Of a stretch of DNA of 64,000 nt, positions 55,143 to 64,000 are shown one piece after another; the stretch's first letter is position 1; every line of letters starts with the position of its first letter. The stretch lies in the NCBI RefSeq assembly GCF_030053425.1, contig NZ_JASGBI010000001.1, positions 3,480,001-3,544,000 on the forward strand. Reading direction: 5' to 3'. The position numbers and the translations under genes are program-made. The notes under the pieces were generated by a model. It saw only the letters and a list, made by a program, of their open reading frames with translations, was not told where the DNA came from and ran no database searches. Origin of the DNA: Lysobacter stagni (GTDB lineage: Bacteria; Pseudomonadota; Gammaproteobacteria; Xanthomonadales; Xanthomonadaceae).

Positions 55143-57605
55143 ATGACGCGAACCCCTAATCGCCGCCTGCTCGCCCTCGCCCTGTTCTCGGCGCTGGGCT
55201 CGACCGCCATGCCCGCGCTGGCGCAGTCGGCCGACCCGTTCTCGCTGGCGGCAGCGCCCGAGACGGCCGTGGCAGGTTCGTTCACCGTCAGCGACATCCG
55301 CATCGACGGCCTGCAGCGCATCTCGGCCGGTACGGTGTTTACCTACCTGCCGATCGAGCGCGGCGACACGGTCGACTCCTCCCGGATCGGCGACGCGATC
55401 CGCGCGCTCTACAAGACCGGCTTCTTCGAGGACATCAAGGTCGGCCACCAGGGCACGATCCTCGTGGTCACCGTGACCGAGCGTCCGGCGATCAACAAGC
55501 TCACGCTGACCGGCAACAAGGACATCAAGACCGAGGACCTGCTCAAGGGCCTGAAGGAAGCCGGCCTGTCCGAAGGCGACACGTTCGACCGCCTCGCCCT
55601 GGACCGAGTGACGCAGGAACTGACGCGCCAGTACAACAACCGCGGCAAGTACAACGTCGAGATCACCCCGACGGTGTCGCGCCTGGACCGCAACCGCGTC
55701 GACGTGACCATCGCCGTCAAGGAAGGCAAGGCCGCCAAGATCCGCCACGTCAACCTGATCGGCAACGAGAAGTTCGCCGACGAGGACATCCTGGAGACGT
55801 GGGAATCGCGCGAGCACAACTGGCTCAGCTGGTATCGCCGCGACGACCAGTACTCGCGCGAGAAGCTCTCGGGTGACCTGGAAAAGCTCAACTCCTGGTA
55901 CCTGGACCGCGGCTACGTCGACTTCGCCGTGGACTCCACGCAGGTCTCGATCAGCCCCGACCGCCAGGACATGTTCCTCAGCGCGGGCATCACCGAGGGC
56001 GACCAGTACAAGGTCTCCAGCGTGAAGGTGACCGGCGACACGATCCTGCCGAAGGAGCAGATCGAGCGCATGGTGCTGGTGAGGGAAGGCCAGATCTTCT
56101 CCCGCCGCCTGCTGGAGATCAGCTCCGACTCGATCACCGCGACGCTGAGCAACATCGGTTACGCGTTCGCGCAGGTCAACCCGATCCCCGAGGTCAACCG
56201 CGAGGACAAGACGGTCGGCATCAACATGCAGGTCGTGCCCGGCCCGCGCGTCAACGTGCGCCGCATCGTCTACAAGGGCAACAACCGCACCAGCGACGAG
56301 GTCATCCGTCGCGAGATGCGCCAGTTCGAAGGTTCCTGGTATTCGCAGGCCGCCATCGACCGCTCCAAGATCCGCCTCCAGCAGCTGGGCTACTTCGAGA
56401 CCGTCGATGTCGAGACCACGCCCGTGGCCGGCACCAGCGACCAGGTCGACGTGGTCTTCAACCTGAAGGAAACCACGTCGGGCAGCTTCGTCTTCGGCCT
56501 GGGCTTCTCGCAGCTGTCCGGCCTGACCGCGCAGGTGCAGCTGTCGCAGACCAACTTCCTGGGCAGCGGTAACCAGGTGTCGGTGCAGGCGCAGCGCAAC
56601 GACTACATGCAGCGCTACGACTTCTCGTTCCGCAATCCGTACTTCACCGACAACGGACTGTCGCTGGGCTACAACCTGTGGTGGCGCGAACTCGACTACT
56701 CCGACTTCAACACCGCGCAGTACTCGACCAACAGCGGCGCCGCGCAGGCGGTGTTCGGCCTGCCGATCACCGAAACCGACACGGTCACCGCACTGCTGGG
56801 CATCGACACCAACGAGATCATGGTGTTCCCGGGCTCCACGCCGCCGAGCATCGTGGATTACATCCTCGCGCTCGACCAGCAGACCTTCCACGCCTGGCGC
56901 GCGGAGATCGGCTGGGGTCGCAACTCGCTGGACAGCTTCCTCACGCCGACCCGCGGCATGCAGCAGCGCGTGTGGCTGGAAACCACGCTGCCGGGCTCGA
57001 CCGTCGAGTACTACAAGCTCAACTACAACATCTCCAAGTTCTGGCCGCTGTCGCGCCACCTGGTGCTCAACACCCGCGCCGAACTGGGCTACGGCGACAG
57101 CTACGGCGATGCCGTCACCCGCGACATCTGCAGGACCGCGGGCAACTACACCTGCCCGCCGGGTTCCGCCGACTACATCCGCACCGTCACCGCCGACGGC
57201 CTGCCGTTCTTCGAGAACTTCTACGCCGGTGGTGTGCGCTCGGTGCGTGGCTTCACCGACAACACGCTGGGTCCGCGCGAGTTCAACCAGCCGCTGGGTG
57301 GCGCGTTCAAGACGGTCGGCTCGCTGGAAATGTATTTCCCGACCCTGCTGGACACGCCGGCCGCGCGCGTCTCGGCGTTCGTCGACGTGGGCAACGTGTA
57401 CAAGGATTACGACTCCTTCGACGCCGGCGAGCTGCGCGCTTCGACGGGTATCGCGCTGATGTGGCGCTCGCCGATGGGTCCGATCTCGATCAGCTACGCC
57501 TTCCCGATCAAGAAGCAGGACGCTGTCTACGACACGGACGGCACGCTGATCCAGCAGGCCGACGAACTGGAACGTCTGCAGTTCACCTTCGGCGGCACGT
57601 TCTGA
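55143..57605 (+). CDS. bamA: Outer-membrane protein assembly factor BamA
   Basis: An 820-residue Omp85 protein that inserts beta-barrels into the outer membrane. A signal peptide (RRLLALALFSALGSTAMPALA) is followed by five POTRA domains (about 45-440, starting FTVSDIRIDGLQRI) and a 16-strand barrel. The VRGF motif of loop 6 is near residue 700 (SVRGFTDNTLGP). The C-terminus ERLQFTFGGTF is the BAM signal. The frame is open far upstream through rseP but the ATG at 55143 with its signal peptide is clear. lpxD follows after 21 bases, leaving no room for skp. Confidence 0.97.
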   Translation: MTRTPNRRLLALALFSALGSTAMPALAQSADPFSLAAAPETAVAGSFTVSDIRIDGLQRISAGTVFTYLPIERGDTVDSSRIGDAIRALYKTGFFEDIKVGHQGTILVVTVTERPAINKLTLTGNKDIKTEDLLKGLKEAGLSEGDTFDRLALDRVTQELTRQYNNRGKYNVEITPTVSRLDRNRVDVTIAVKEGKAAKIRHVNLIGNEKFADEDILETWESREHNWLSWYRRDDQYSREKLSGDLEKLNSWYLDRGYVDFAVDSTQVSISPDRQDMFLSAGITEGDQYKVSSVKVTGDTILPKEQIERMVLVREGQIFSRRLLEISSDSITATLSNIGYAFAQVNPIPEVNREDKTVGINMQVVPGPRVNVRRIVYKGNNRTSDEVIRREMRQFEGSWYSQAAIDRSKIRLQQLGYFETVDVETTPVAGTSDQVDVVFNLKETTSGSFVFGLGFSQLSGLTAQVQLSQTNFLGSGNQVSVQAQRNDYMQRYDFSFRNPYFTDNGLSLGYNLWWRELDYSDFNTAQYSTNSGAAQAVFGLPITETDTVTALLGIDTNEIMVFPGSTPPSIVDYILALDQQTFHAWRAEIGWGRNSLDSFLTPTRGMQQRVWLETTLPGSTVEYYKLNYNISKFWPLSRHLVLNTRAELGYGDSYGDAVTRDICRTAGNYTCPPGSADYIRTVTADGLPFFENFYAGGVRSVRGFTDNTLGPREFNQPLGGAFKTVGSLEMYFPTLLDTPAARVSAFVDVGNVYKDYDSFDAGELRASTGIALMWRSPMGPISISYAFPIKKQDAVYDTDGTLIQQADELERLQFTFGGTF

Positions 57606-57626
57606 TCCGGCGGGCGCACGGGTTCC

Positions 57627-58640
57627 ATGCAGCCTAGTTCCTTCACCGCCGGCGACCTGGCGCAGCGCTTCGGCCTGCGCCTGCACGGCGGCGACGTCCG
57701 CGTCGACGGCGTCGGCACGCTGGCGCGCGCGCAGGCTTCGCAGCTGGCGTTCCTCGCCAATCCGAAGTACCGCGGCCAACTGGCCGAAAGCCGCGCGGGC
57801 GTGGTCGTCATGCGCGAGGACGATGCACAGGGATACGCCGGCACCGCGTTGATCGCGCGCGATCCCTACGCCGCGTTCGCGAAGATCTCCGCCCTGTTCG
57901 AACCGCGTCCGGTGCGCGAACCCGGCGTGCATGCGTCGGCCGTCATCGATGCTTCCGCCTTCGTCGATCCCTCGGCGCATGTCGGGCCGTTCGTCAGCAT
58001 CGGCGCGCGCAGTCGCGTCGAAGCCGGCGCGATCATCGGCCCCGGCTGCGTCGTCGGCGATGACTGCGTGGTCGGCGCCGCCACCGAGCTGGTCGCCCGT
58101 GTCACGCTGGTCACGCGGGTGCGCCTGGGGCAGCGCGTGGTGATCCATCCGGGCGCGGTGCTCGGCGCTGCCGGCTTCGGCCTTGCGATGGAAGGCGGGC
58201 GCTGGCTCAACGTGCCGCAACTGGGCGGCGTGGTCGTCGGCGACGATTGCGAGATCGGCGCCAACACCTGCATCGACCGCGGTGCGATCGAGGACACCGT
58301 GCTCGAGGAGGACGTCCGCCTCGACAACCAGATCCAGATCGGCCACAACGTGATCATCGGCGCCCACAGCGCGATGGCCGGCTGCTCTGCGGCCGCCGGC
58401 AGCGCGAAGATCGGTCGCTACTGCCTGATCGGTGGTGGCGCCGGCGTGGTGGGGCACCTGGAAATCTGCGACAAGGTCACGGTGACGGCGATGAGCCTGG
58501 TCACCAGTTCCATCCGCGAACCCGGCGAGTATTCCTCCGGCACGCCGCTGATGGACAACCGCAGCTGGCGCAAGAACGCCGCCCGGTTCAAGCAGCTCGA
58601 CACCCTCGCCCGCCGCGTCGGCGGCCGCAGCGACGACTGA
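57627..58640 (+). CDS. lpxD: UDP-3-O-acylglucosamine N-acyltransferase
   Basis: A 337-residue enzyme adding the N-linked 3-hydroxyacyl chain in the third step of lipid A synthesis. The N-terminal uridine-binding domain occupies about 1-100; the left-handed beta-helix follows to about 290. The catalytic histidine is H240 in DNQIQIGHNVIIGAHSAMAG. A short C-terminal helix (KQLDTLARRVG) ends it. Length and motifs are normal. Confidence 0.97.
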   Translation: MQPSSFTAGDLAQRFGLRLHGGDVRVDGVGTLARAQASQLAFLANPKYRGQLAESRAGVVVMREDDAQGYAGTALIARDPYAAFAKISALFEPRPVREPGVHASAVIDASAFVDPSAHVGPFVSIGARSRVEAGAIIGPGCVVGDDCVVGAATELVARVTLVTRVRLGQRVVIHPGAVLGAAGFGLAMEGGRWLNVPQLGGVVVGDDCEIGANTCIDRGAIEDTVLEEDVRLDNQIQIGHNVIIGAHSAMAGCSAAAGSAKIGRYCLIGGGAGVVGHLEICDKVTVTAMSLVTSSIREPGEYSSGTPLMDNRSWRKNAARFKQLDTLARRVGGRSDD

Positions 58641-58766
58641 CCGTACACCGCCGTCGGGGGGCGCAGGCGCGCCAGTCGCGGTACGATTCGCCCCTGACAA
58701 AACCGGGCCTCCGCCCGGCACCGGACATGCCGTGCAACGACGCGGCATGCGCGAGCAAGGAATCCC

Positions 58767-59222
58767 ATGACCCACAACGTGCAACTGCCCCTCGACGTCA
58801 ACACGATCCAGACCCTGCTGCCGCACCGCTATCCGTTCCTGCTGGTGGACCGCGTGGTCGAGTTCGAGCCGCACAAGCGCGTGCTGGCCTACAAGAACGT
58901 CACCTGCAACGAGCCCTATTTCCAGGGCCATTTCCCGGGGCATCCGGTGATGCCGGGCGTGCTGGTGGTCGAGGCGCTGGCGCAGGCCGGTGGCGTGCTG
59001 ACCCAGCTGTCGAACCAGAGCACGGCCGATGGCCGGCTGTTCTACCTGGTGAAGATCGACAACGCGAAGTTCTCGAAGATGGTCGTGCCGGGCGACCGGC
59101 TGGACCTGGAAGTGACGATCAAGCGCGTCATCCGCAACGTGGCCATCTATACCGGCGTCGCCAGCGTCAACGGCGAGCAGGTCGCCTGCGCCGAGGTCGT
59201 CTGCGCCGAAGCCAAGAGCTGA
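58767..59222 (+). CDS. fabZ: 3-hydroxyacyl-ACP dehydratase FabZ
   Basis: A 151-residue hot-dog-fold dehydratase of fatty-acid elongation. The catalytic pair is H55 in [13 protein letters not shown] and E69 in [27 protein letters not shown] is the family N-terminal motif. It lies 126 bases after lpxD and three before lpxA. Its 3-hydroxyacyl-ACP substrate is shared with LpxA and LpxD, so the gene set balances phospholipid against lipid A. Confidence 0.98.
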   Translation: MTHNVQLPLDVNTIQTLLPHRYPFLLVDRVVEFEPHKRVLAYKNVTCNEPYFQGHFPGHPVMPGVLVVEALAQAGGVLTQLSNQSTADGRLFYLVKIDNAKFSKMVVPGDRLDLEVTIKRVIRNVAIYTGVASVNGEQVACAEVVCAEAKS

Positions 59223-59225
59223 GCC

Positions 59226-60011
59226 ATGAACGAACCGCGCATCCATCCCAGTGCCGTCGTCGAACCGGGCGCACGTCTGGCCGCCGGCGTGCAGGTCGGC
59301 GCGTTCTGCTACATCGGCAACGACGTCGAGGTCGGTGAGAACACGGTCTTCGGTCCGCACTGCAGCGTGCAGGGCCCGACCCGCATCGGCCGCGACAACC
59401 GCTTCATCGGCCATTGCGCCATCGGTGGCGAACCGCAGGACAAGAAATTCCACGGCGAGCACGTGGAGCTGGAAATCGGCGACCGCAACCTGTTCCGCGA
59501 GTTCTGCACCATCAACCGCGGCACCGGCACCGGTGGCGGCATCACCCGCATCGGCAACGACAACTGGCTGCTGGCCTACACGCACGTGGCGCACGACTGC
59601 ATGGTCGGCAACCACTGCGTGTTCTCCAACAACGCCACGCTGGCGGGCCACGTCGAGATCGGCAACCACGTCATCCTCAGCGGCTTCGCGGGCATCCACC
59701 AGTTCTGCCGCGTCGGTGCGCACGCCTTCATCGGCATGGGCGCGCTGGTCAACGGCGACGTGCCGCCGTTCGTGATGGTGGCGCAGGACGGATACGGCCG
59801 CCCGCGCGGCATCAACAGCGAAGGCCTCAAGCGCCGTGGTTTCGATGCCGACCGCATCGGCGCCATCAAGCGTGCGTACCGGGCGCTGTACATGTCCGGC
59901 GCGTCGCTGGAGGAATCGCGCGCCAAGCTGGCCGAGCTGGCTTCGGGCAGCGACGACGCACGCGCGTTCCTCGAGTTCATCGACGCTGGCGAACGACCGC
60001 TGCTGCGCTGA
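59226..60011 (+). CDS. lpxA: UDP-N-acetylglucosamine acyltransferase
   Basis: A 261-residue trimeric beta-helix enzyme for the first step of lipid A synthesis. The catalytic histidine is H123 in [13 protein letters not shown]. The hexapeptide coils begin at [11 protein letters not shown] and end near 190, followed by the helical C-terminal domain ([19 protein letters not shown]). Acyl-chain length cannot be judged with certainty by eye. Confidence 0.98.
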   Translation: MNEPRIHPSAVVEPGARLAAGVQVGAFCYIGNDVEVGENTVFGPHCSVQGPTRIGRDNRFIGHCAIGGEPQDKKFHGEHVELEIGDRNLFREFCTINRGTGTGGGITRIGNDNWLLAYTHVAHDCMVGNHCVFSNNATLAGHVEIGNHVILSGFAGIHQFCRVGAHAFIGMGALVNGDVPPFVMVAQDGYGRPRGINSEGLKRRGFDADRIGAIKRAYRALYMSGASLEESRAKLAELASGSDDARAFLEFIDAGERPLLR

Positions 60012-60120
60012 ACGCGATGCACCCTTCCGGCCGCGTCGCATCGCCGGCGCGCGCCGCGCACCCAGGGCTTATCATCGATTCCACGACGGCTGCGCCGTAT
60101 CCCACGCACGCGAGTCCGAC

Positions 60121-61323
60121 TTGACCCTCCCCGAATCGCCCGCCTCGAATCCCCGGCCGTTCCGCATCGCGCTGTGCGCGGGCGAAGCGTCCGGCGACCT
60201 GCTCGGTGCGGGCCTGGTCCAGCAACTGCGGCAACGATTCCCCGATGCGGAGTTCGCCGGCATCGGTGGCGACCAGATGCGCGCCGCGGGGCTCGACGCC
60301 TGGTTCGATGCCTCCGAGCTGGCGGTGATGGGACTGGCCGAAGTGCTGCGCCATCTGCCACGCCTGTTGCGCCTGCGCCGCGCCTTCCGCGAGCGCCTGC
60401 TGCAATGGCAGCCGGACGTGTTCGTCGGCATCGACGCGCCCGACTTCAACCTCGGCATGGAAAAGTGGCTGCGCGAGCGCGGCTTCCGGACGGTGCATTA
60501 CGTCAGTCCGTCGGTATGGGCCTGGCGCGAGAAGCGCGCCGAGAAGATCGGGCGCAGTGCCGACCGCGTGCTGTGCCTGTTCCCGATGGAACCGGCGATC
60601 TACGCGCGCCACGGTGTCGATGCGCGCTTCGTCGGCCATCCGCTCGCCGACGAGATGCCGCTGGACCCCGACCGCGACGCCGCCCGCGAACGACTCGGCC
60701 TGGACCTGCAGCGGCCGGTGCTCGCACTGCTTCCGGGCTCGCGCGTGGGCGAAATCGAACGCCTCGGGCCCGATTTCCTGTCCGCCGCCGCGCGCCTGCT
60801 GGATGCCGACGCCACGCTCCAGGTCGTCGTTCCGATGGCGAACGAACACGCGCACGCCGCATTCCGCCGCGTCCTCGCGGCGCATCCGGACAGCGTGCGC
60901 CTGAGCAGCGCGTTGCGCGTGATCTCCGGACAGGCACGCACGCTGATGATCGCCAGCGACGTGATCCTGCTTGCTTCGGGCACCGCCACGCTGGAGGCCA
61001 TGCTGGCCAAGCGTCCGATGGTGGTGGGCTACAAGGTCGCGCCACTCACCTACTCGCTGGTGAAGGGGCTTGGCCTGCTGAAAGTGGCGCACTACACGCT
61101 GCCCAACGTATTGGCCGGCGAAGAAGTGGTACCCGAACTGATGCAGCACGACTGCACGCCGGAAAACCTCAGCGCCGCCGTCACCCGCTGGCTGCACGAC
61201 CCGGCCGCCGCGGCCGCACTGCAACCGCGCTTCCGCGCGTTGCACGAGCAACTGCGTCGCAACGCGTCGGCCAGCGCGGCCGATGCCGTCGCCGAACTGC
61301 TTGAGGCGCGCCATGGGCCATGA
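60121..61323 (+). CDS. lpxB: Lipid A disaccharide synthase
   Basis: A 400-residue GT19 glycosyltransferase that joins UDP-diacylglucosamine to lipid X. Motifs are [56 protein letters not shown] and [20 protein letters not shown]. No ATG or GTG lies in frame between the end of lpxA and this domain; TTG at 60121 (TLPESPASN) is the most likely start, giving a 20-residue unconserved tail before the fold. The stop overlaps rnhB by 11 bases. Confidence 0.94.
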   Translation: MTLPESPASNPRPFRIALCAGEASGDLLGAGLVQQLRQRFPDAEFAGIGGDQMRAAGLDAWFDASELAVMGLAEVLRHLPRLLRLRRAFRERLLQWQPDVFVGIDAPDFNLGMEKWLRERGFRTVHYVSPSVWAWREKRAEKIGRSADRVLCLFPMEPAIYARHGVDARFVGHPLADEMPLDPDRDAARERLGLDLQRPVLALLPGSRVGEIERLGPDFLSAAARLLDADATLQVVVPMANEHAHAAFRRVLAAHPDSVRLSSALRVISGQARTLMIASDVILLASGTATLEAMLAKRPMVVGYKVAPLTYSLVKGLGLLKVAHYTLPNVLAGEEVVPELMQHDCTPENLSAAVTRWLHDPAAAAALQPRFRALHEQLRRNASASAADAVAELLEARHGP

Positions 61324-61984
61324 CGGTTCCCAGCTTCCGCTGGACCTGGGTGCACGTCGCGACGGCGCGCCGTTGCGCGTGGCTGGCGTGGACGAAGCCG
61401 GACGCGGGCCGCTGGCCGGACCGGTGGTGGTGGCCGCGGTCGTGTTCGCGCCGGGGCGCACGCCGGTCAACGGACTGGACGATTCGAAGGCACTCACCGC
61501 GGAACGACGCGAAGCGCTCTACGAACGCATCGTCGAACGCGCGGTCGTGTGGCATATCGAATTCGTCGCGGCCGAGGAAGTGGACCGCATCAACATCTAC
61601 CAGGCGACGATGACCGGCATGCAGCGCGCGATCACCTGCGTGAGCCACGCCATCGACGTCGCCCGCGTCGACGGCAACGCGTTGCCGCGCGGCCTGCCCT
61701 GCCTTGCCGAAGCATGGATCGGAGGCGATGCGCGCGACCGTTCGATCATGGCCGCGTCCATCCTGGCCAAGGTCGCGCGCGACCGTTACATGCGCCGCCT
61801 GCACGAGCAGTTCCCGCTGTACGGATTCGACCAGCACAAGGGATACAGCACGCCCGTACACCTGGCCGCACTGGCCGCGCACGGCCCGTGCCCGGAACAC
61901 CGCCGCAGTTTCGAACCGGTGCGACTGGCACTGCGCGAAACGGCAGCGATGGAAGCGACGCTCCTCTCCGCGCCGGCGCAGTAA
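61313..61984 (+). CDS. rnhB: Ribonuclease HII
   Basis: A 223-residue enzyme that cuts at ribonucleotides embedded in DNA. The first catalytic residues are D27 and E28 in [32 protein letters not shown] and [18 protein letters not shown] carry the others. The ATG at 61313 follows GAGG by six bases, within the end of lpxB. In E. coli dnaE would follow; here convergent small genes do. Confidence 0.96.
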   Translation: MGHDGSQLPLDLGARRDGAPLRVAGVDEAGRGPLAGPVVVAAVVFAPGRTPVNGLDDSKALTAERREALYERIVERAVVWHIEFVAAEEVDRINIYQATMTGMQRAITCVSHAIDVARVDGNALPRGLPCLAEAWIGGDARDRSIMAASILAKVARDRYMRRLHEQFPLYGFDQHKGYSTPVHLAALAAHGPCPEHRRSFEPVRLALRETAAMEATLLSAPAQ

Positions 61985-62021
61985 GCCGCCGGCGCGAAGG
62001 TTCGACGCAGGGCATCCGTCC

Positions 62022-62159
62022 CTACTCTTCCTCTTCCTCCTCTTCCAACGGTTCGGTGGCGTCCATCGCCTTCTTGGTCGGCTTGGTGCTGGTACCGCCG
62101 CTGTTCTCCTGCGGGCCCGATGGTTTGGTGTTGGTCGGACGTTCGTCTTGCTTCGCCAT
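62022..62159 (-). CDS. Small acidic protein with poly-Glu tail
   Basis: A 45-residue protein I do not recognise. The ATG at 62159 follows AGGAG by six bases; an ATG six codons earlier (62177) would include that ribosome-binding site and is less likely. The chain is polar throughout (KQDERPTNTKPSGPQ ...) and ends in seven glutamates. It is probably disordered. It forms, with the next small gene, a minus-strand pair between rnhB and the TPR gene. Confidence 0.55.
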   Translation of the reverse strand: MAKQDERPTNTKPSGPQENSGGTSTKPTKKAMDATEPLEEEEEEE

Positions 62160-62259
62160 GTCGTACTCCTGCTTCATGCCCTGATCCATGGCGTCGGGCC
62201 GGCGCCGGGGGACGCCTGCCCCTGCCGTCCACGGGACGGCTGTGCTCCAGGACGATTCG

Positions 62260-62460
62260 TCACCCTTTCGGTCGTGGGATGGGCGGTATCTCCGTGATCA
62301 CCTCGACCTTCTTGGGCGGCTTGACCGGCGTGCCGCCGCCGTCCGCGGGCCCCATGTACCGGCAGACAATCTCCAGCGAATCCGGCATTTCGTGCACGTC
62401 TAGCTCCACGCGCAGGTGCGTTTTGCTCACATAACGCGCTTCAAGCTTCGGACCTTGCAT
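62260..62460 (-). CDS. Small hypothetical protein
   Basis: A 66-residue protein I do not recognise. AAGGAG lies six bases before the ATG at 62460, better placed than the ATG at 62493. The central part (EARYVSKTHLRVELDVHEMP) looks like beta strands, and the C-terminus is proline-rich (TEIPPIPRPKG). It follows the TPR gene by 63 bases and may share its transcript. Confidence 0.6.
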   Translation of the reverse strand: MQGPKLEARYVSKTHLRVELDVHEMPDSLEIVCRYMGPADGGGTPVKPPKKVEVITEIPPIPRPKG

Positions 62461-62523
62461 ATCGTTCTCCTTGGGGGAATGTCCTCCACGCACCAGCGGC
62501 GGACGGACGCTTTGAACGCGCTG

Positions 62524-64000
62524 TTACTGCCGGGCCAGTCCGGCGCGACGCAGCACGTAATTGGTATCGATCAACGCGGCGCCGATGCCGTTCGCGCGCG
62601 CGGTTTCCACGCAGCGGCGCGCGTTCTCGCGGTCGCCAAGCGCGGTCCATGTCTGCGCGTTGAGCAACGCGACCTCGCCCTTCGCCGTGCCGAGCGATTC
62701 GGCGCGGCGCATCAGGTTCTGCACGTCGTCGCGTTCGTCCAGGTTGGTGAGGTACCAGGCCAGCGCAGCGATGGCCTTGGCGTCGTCGTGGCGGACCGCC
62801 GTGTAGCGACGTGCGCGCGTAGCGGCCTCGCGGAAGGCGTCGCGCGCATTGCCGGCCGACGGATCGGCAATGAGCGCATCGCCGAGATAGCCCCAGGGAT
62901 AGAAGTCGCCCGGATCCAGTTGCGTGGCCTGCCGGTACATCGCCGCCGCCGCGGCGTAGTCGCCCGTCTGGTACTTCAGCGTGGCGAGGTTGGCCGTCGC
63001 CGCATAGTTGGGCTCCAGCGCGTTGGATTGCTGCAGCGCCTTCTCCGATTCGGCGGTATCGCCGTTGGTGAGGTGATAGAAGCCCAGCGCGGCCCACAGC
63101 ACCGAGCGCTCCGGTCGCAGTTCGAGCGCACGCTTGGACGACTCGATCGCGGCCGGCAGGTCGTCGTTCTGGTACTGCTCCCAGGCCATCGTGCTCCACG
63201 CGTACGCGTTGCCCGGGCTGACCTGCAACGCCTTGCCGAACAGCTCGATGGCGCGCTCGTGATGGCCCTGCACGGATTCGAGCTCGGCCAACCCCACGAT
63301 GGCGTTGGAGGCGACCTCCGGGTCGTCCTTGGCGCTGGTGTAGAACTCGCGCGCGCGACGCAACTCGCCGCGCACGCGGTACAGGTCGCCCAGGGCGAGC
63401 TTCACCGTGCCCATCGTCGGGTCCATCTTCTGCGCGCGTTCGCAGGCCAGGCGCGCGTTGTCGAACGCATCGGCGCCCCGCATCGCTTCGAACCGGTCGA
63501 TCTCGGCCTGGCAGATGCCCGCCTGCGCGCGCGCGAAGCTGCTGTCGCCATCCAGCGCGGTGCGGAACGAAGCGATGGCGTTGTCCGACTCGCCCACGAG
63601 CAGCGACTGCACGCCTCGCAGATAAGCGTCGAATGCCGCCACGTTCTGCGTGGGGTGCAGGCGCCGGCGCAGGCCTTCGCCGGAGTCAGGCAGCACACCG
63701 ATCAGCGCGGTCACGACCTGCTGGGCGATGTCGCTCTGCGTGGCGAACACATCGGCGACGTCGTGCTCGTAGGTACGGCTCCACAGCGTGTAGCCGGTGC
63801 GTGTGTCCGACAGTCGCGCACTGATGCGCACGCGGTCGTGGTCGCGGCGCACGCTCGCGTCGAGCACCGTCGCCACGCCCAGGCGCTCGCCCATCGTCTT
63901 CGCGTCGGCACCCTTCACGGCATCGGGCGGCAACCACGTCGCGACCTTCAGGCCGTGCACGCCAGCCAGGGCCGAGTGCATTTCCGTGGCCAGGCCTTCG
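62524..64000 (-). CDS. TolB-like/TPR protein, 5' end beyond the window
   Basis: The gene runs off the right edge: the frame stays open upstream of the ATG at 63981 through EGLATE, so the true start is outside. The visible 491 residues begin with a TolB/FlgO-type domain (VATWLPPDAVKG, VLDASVRRDHDRVRISARL, GYTLWSRTYEHDVADVFATQ), followed by about seven TPR repeats (for example AYAWSTMAWEQYQNDDLPAA, AATANLATLKYQTGDYAAAA). This pairing is typical of CadC-like winged-helix regulators, adenylate cyclases and Ser/Thr kinases with C-terminal TolB-TPR parts. Which one applies depends on the missing N-terminus. Confidence 0.85.
   Translation of the reverse strand, partial: EGLATEMHSALAGVHGLKVATWLPPDAVKGADAKTMGERLGVATVLDASVRRDHDRVRISARLSDTRTGYTLWSRTYEHDVADVFATQSDIAQQVVTALIGVLPDSGEGLRRRLHPTQNVAAFDAYLRGVQSLLVGESDNAIASFRTALDGDSSFARAQAGICQAEIDRFEAMRGADAFDNARLACERAQKMDPTMGTVKLALGDLYRVRGELRRAREFYTSAKDDPEVASNAIVGLAELESVQGHHERAIELFGKALQVSPGNAYAWSTMAWEQYQNDDLPAAIESSKRALELRPERSVLWAALGFYHLTNGDTAESEKALQQSNALEPNYAATANLATLKYQTGDYAAAAAMYRQATQLDPGDFYPWGYLGDALIADPSAGNARDAFREAATRARRYTAVRHDDAKAIAALAWYLTNLDERDDVQNLMRRAESLGTAKGEVALLNAQTWTALGDRENARRCVETARANGIGAALIDTNYVLRRAGLARQ

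Noticed and set aside
55140..60041. 1633-codon open frame on the minus strand across bamA-lpxA
   Set aside because: It is the antisense of intact, recognisable genes. High GC at third positions removes stop codons in this antisense frame; it has no domains or ribosome-binding site.

Overview
The window looks like chromosome from a high-GC gammaproteobacterium of the Xanthomonadaceae/Lysobacteraceae, most likely Lysobacter or a close relative. The evidence is the strong G/C bias at third codon positions, the order rpsB-tsf-pyrH-frr-uppS-cdsA-dxr-rseP-bamA-lpxD-fabZ-lpxA-lpxB-rnhB without skp, and two families of hairpin repeats of the kind seen between xanthomonad genes. The genus is inferred from gene content, not from a database match. 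I support 55 coding regions (one is a leader peptide, one runs off the right edge), one tRNA, one integrase remnant and several RNA-level control elements.

Layout. 1-2 kb: enoyl-CoA hydratase, a Cys-rich small protein and nth. 2-10 kb: a phosphate-starvation block with an OprP/OprO-type porin, two tandem pstS genes (one secreted, one lipoprotein), pstCAB and phoU; Pho-box-like repeats precede the porin and both pstS genes, and REP-like palindromes fill the gaps. 10-12.2 kb: a bufferin/HvfA-type RiPP operon (EF-hand precursor with EGKCG motifs, DUF692 enzyme, DUF2063 partner). 12.2-15 kb: RNase T, a Maa-like acetyltransferase, an LpxR-like lipid A deacylase, and a guanidinium exporter behind a guanidine-II riboswitch. 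15-21.6 kb, minus strand: a periplasmic-propeller diguanylate cyclase, rlmB and rnr. 21.7-25 kb: a proline-rich-repeat autotransporter, a dead integrase fragment and tRNA-Leu(CAG). 25-28.7 kb: rnk, parC, tpm. 28.7-32.5 kb, minus strand: a ferritin-like protein, a Tat-exported threonine-aldolase homologue, and asnB behind a poly-Asn leader peptide and attenuator. 32.6-35 kb: a penicillin-acylase-family hydrolase. 35-40.8 kb, minus strand: the tightly packed map-glnD-dapD-yffB-dapE operon. 41-62 kb: the translation / envelope core cluster, interrupted by a divergent fecI-fecR-fecA-type cassette between tsf and pyrH and by a cation-efflux gene between pyrH and frr. The right end has two small unknown genes and a TolB/TPR protein cut by the window edge.

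How the parts work together. The porin and Pst system carry phosphate across both membranes, with PhoU as the negative signal. The buf operon probably makes a modified, copper-binding peptide. map-glnD-dapD-dapE join N-terminal Met removal, nitrogen sensing and lysine/diaminopimelate synthesis. The long core cluster makes undecaprenyl phosphate, CDP-diacylglycerol, isoprenoid precursor and lipid A, and assembles outer-membrane proteins. The most interesting items are RNA- or peptide-level controls that a gene caller would miss (asnB attenuator, guanidine-II riboswitch, hairpin inside the buf operon, palindrome inside the rpsB promoter) and the EF-hand/EGKCG precursor.
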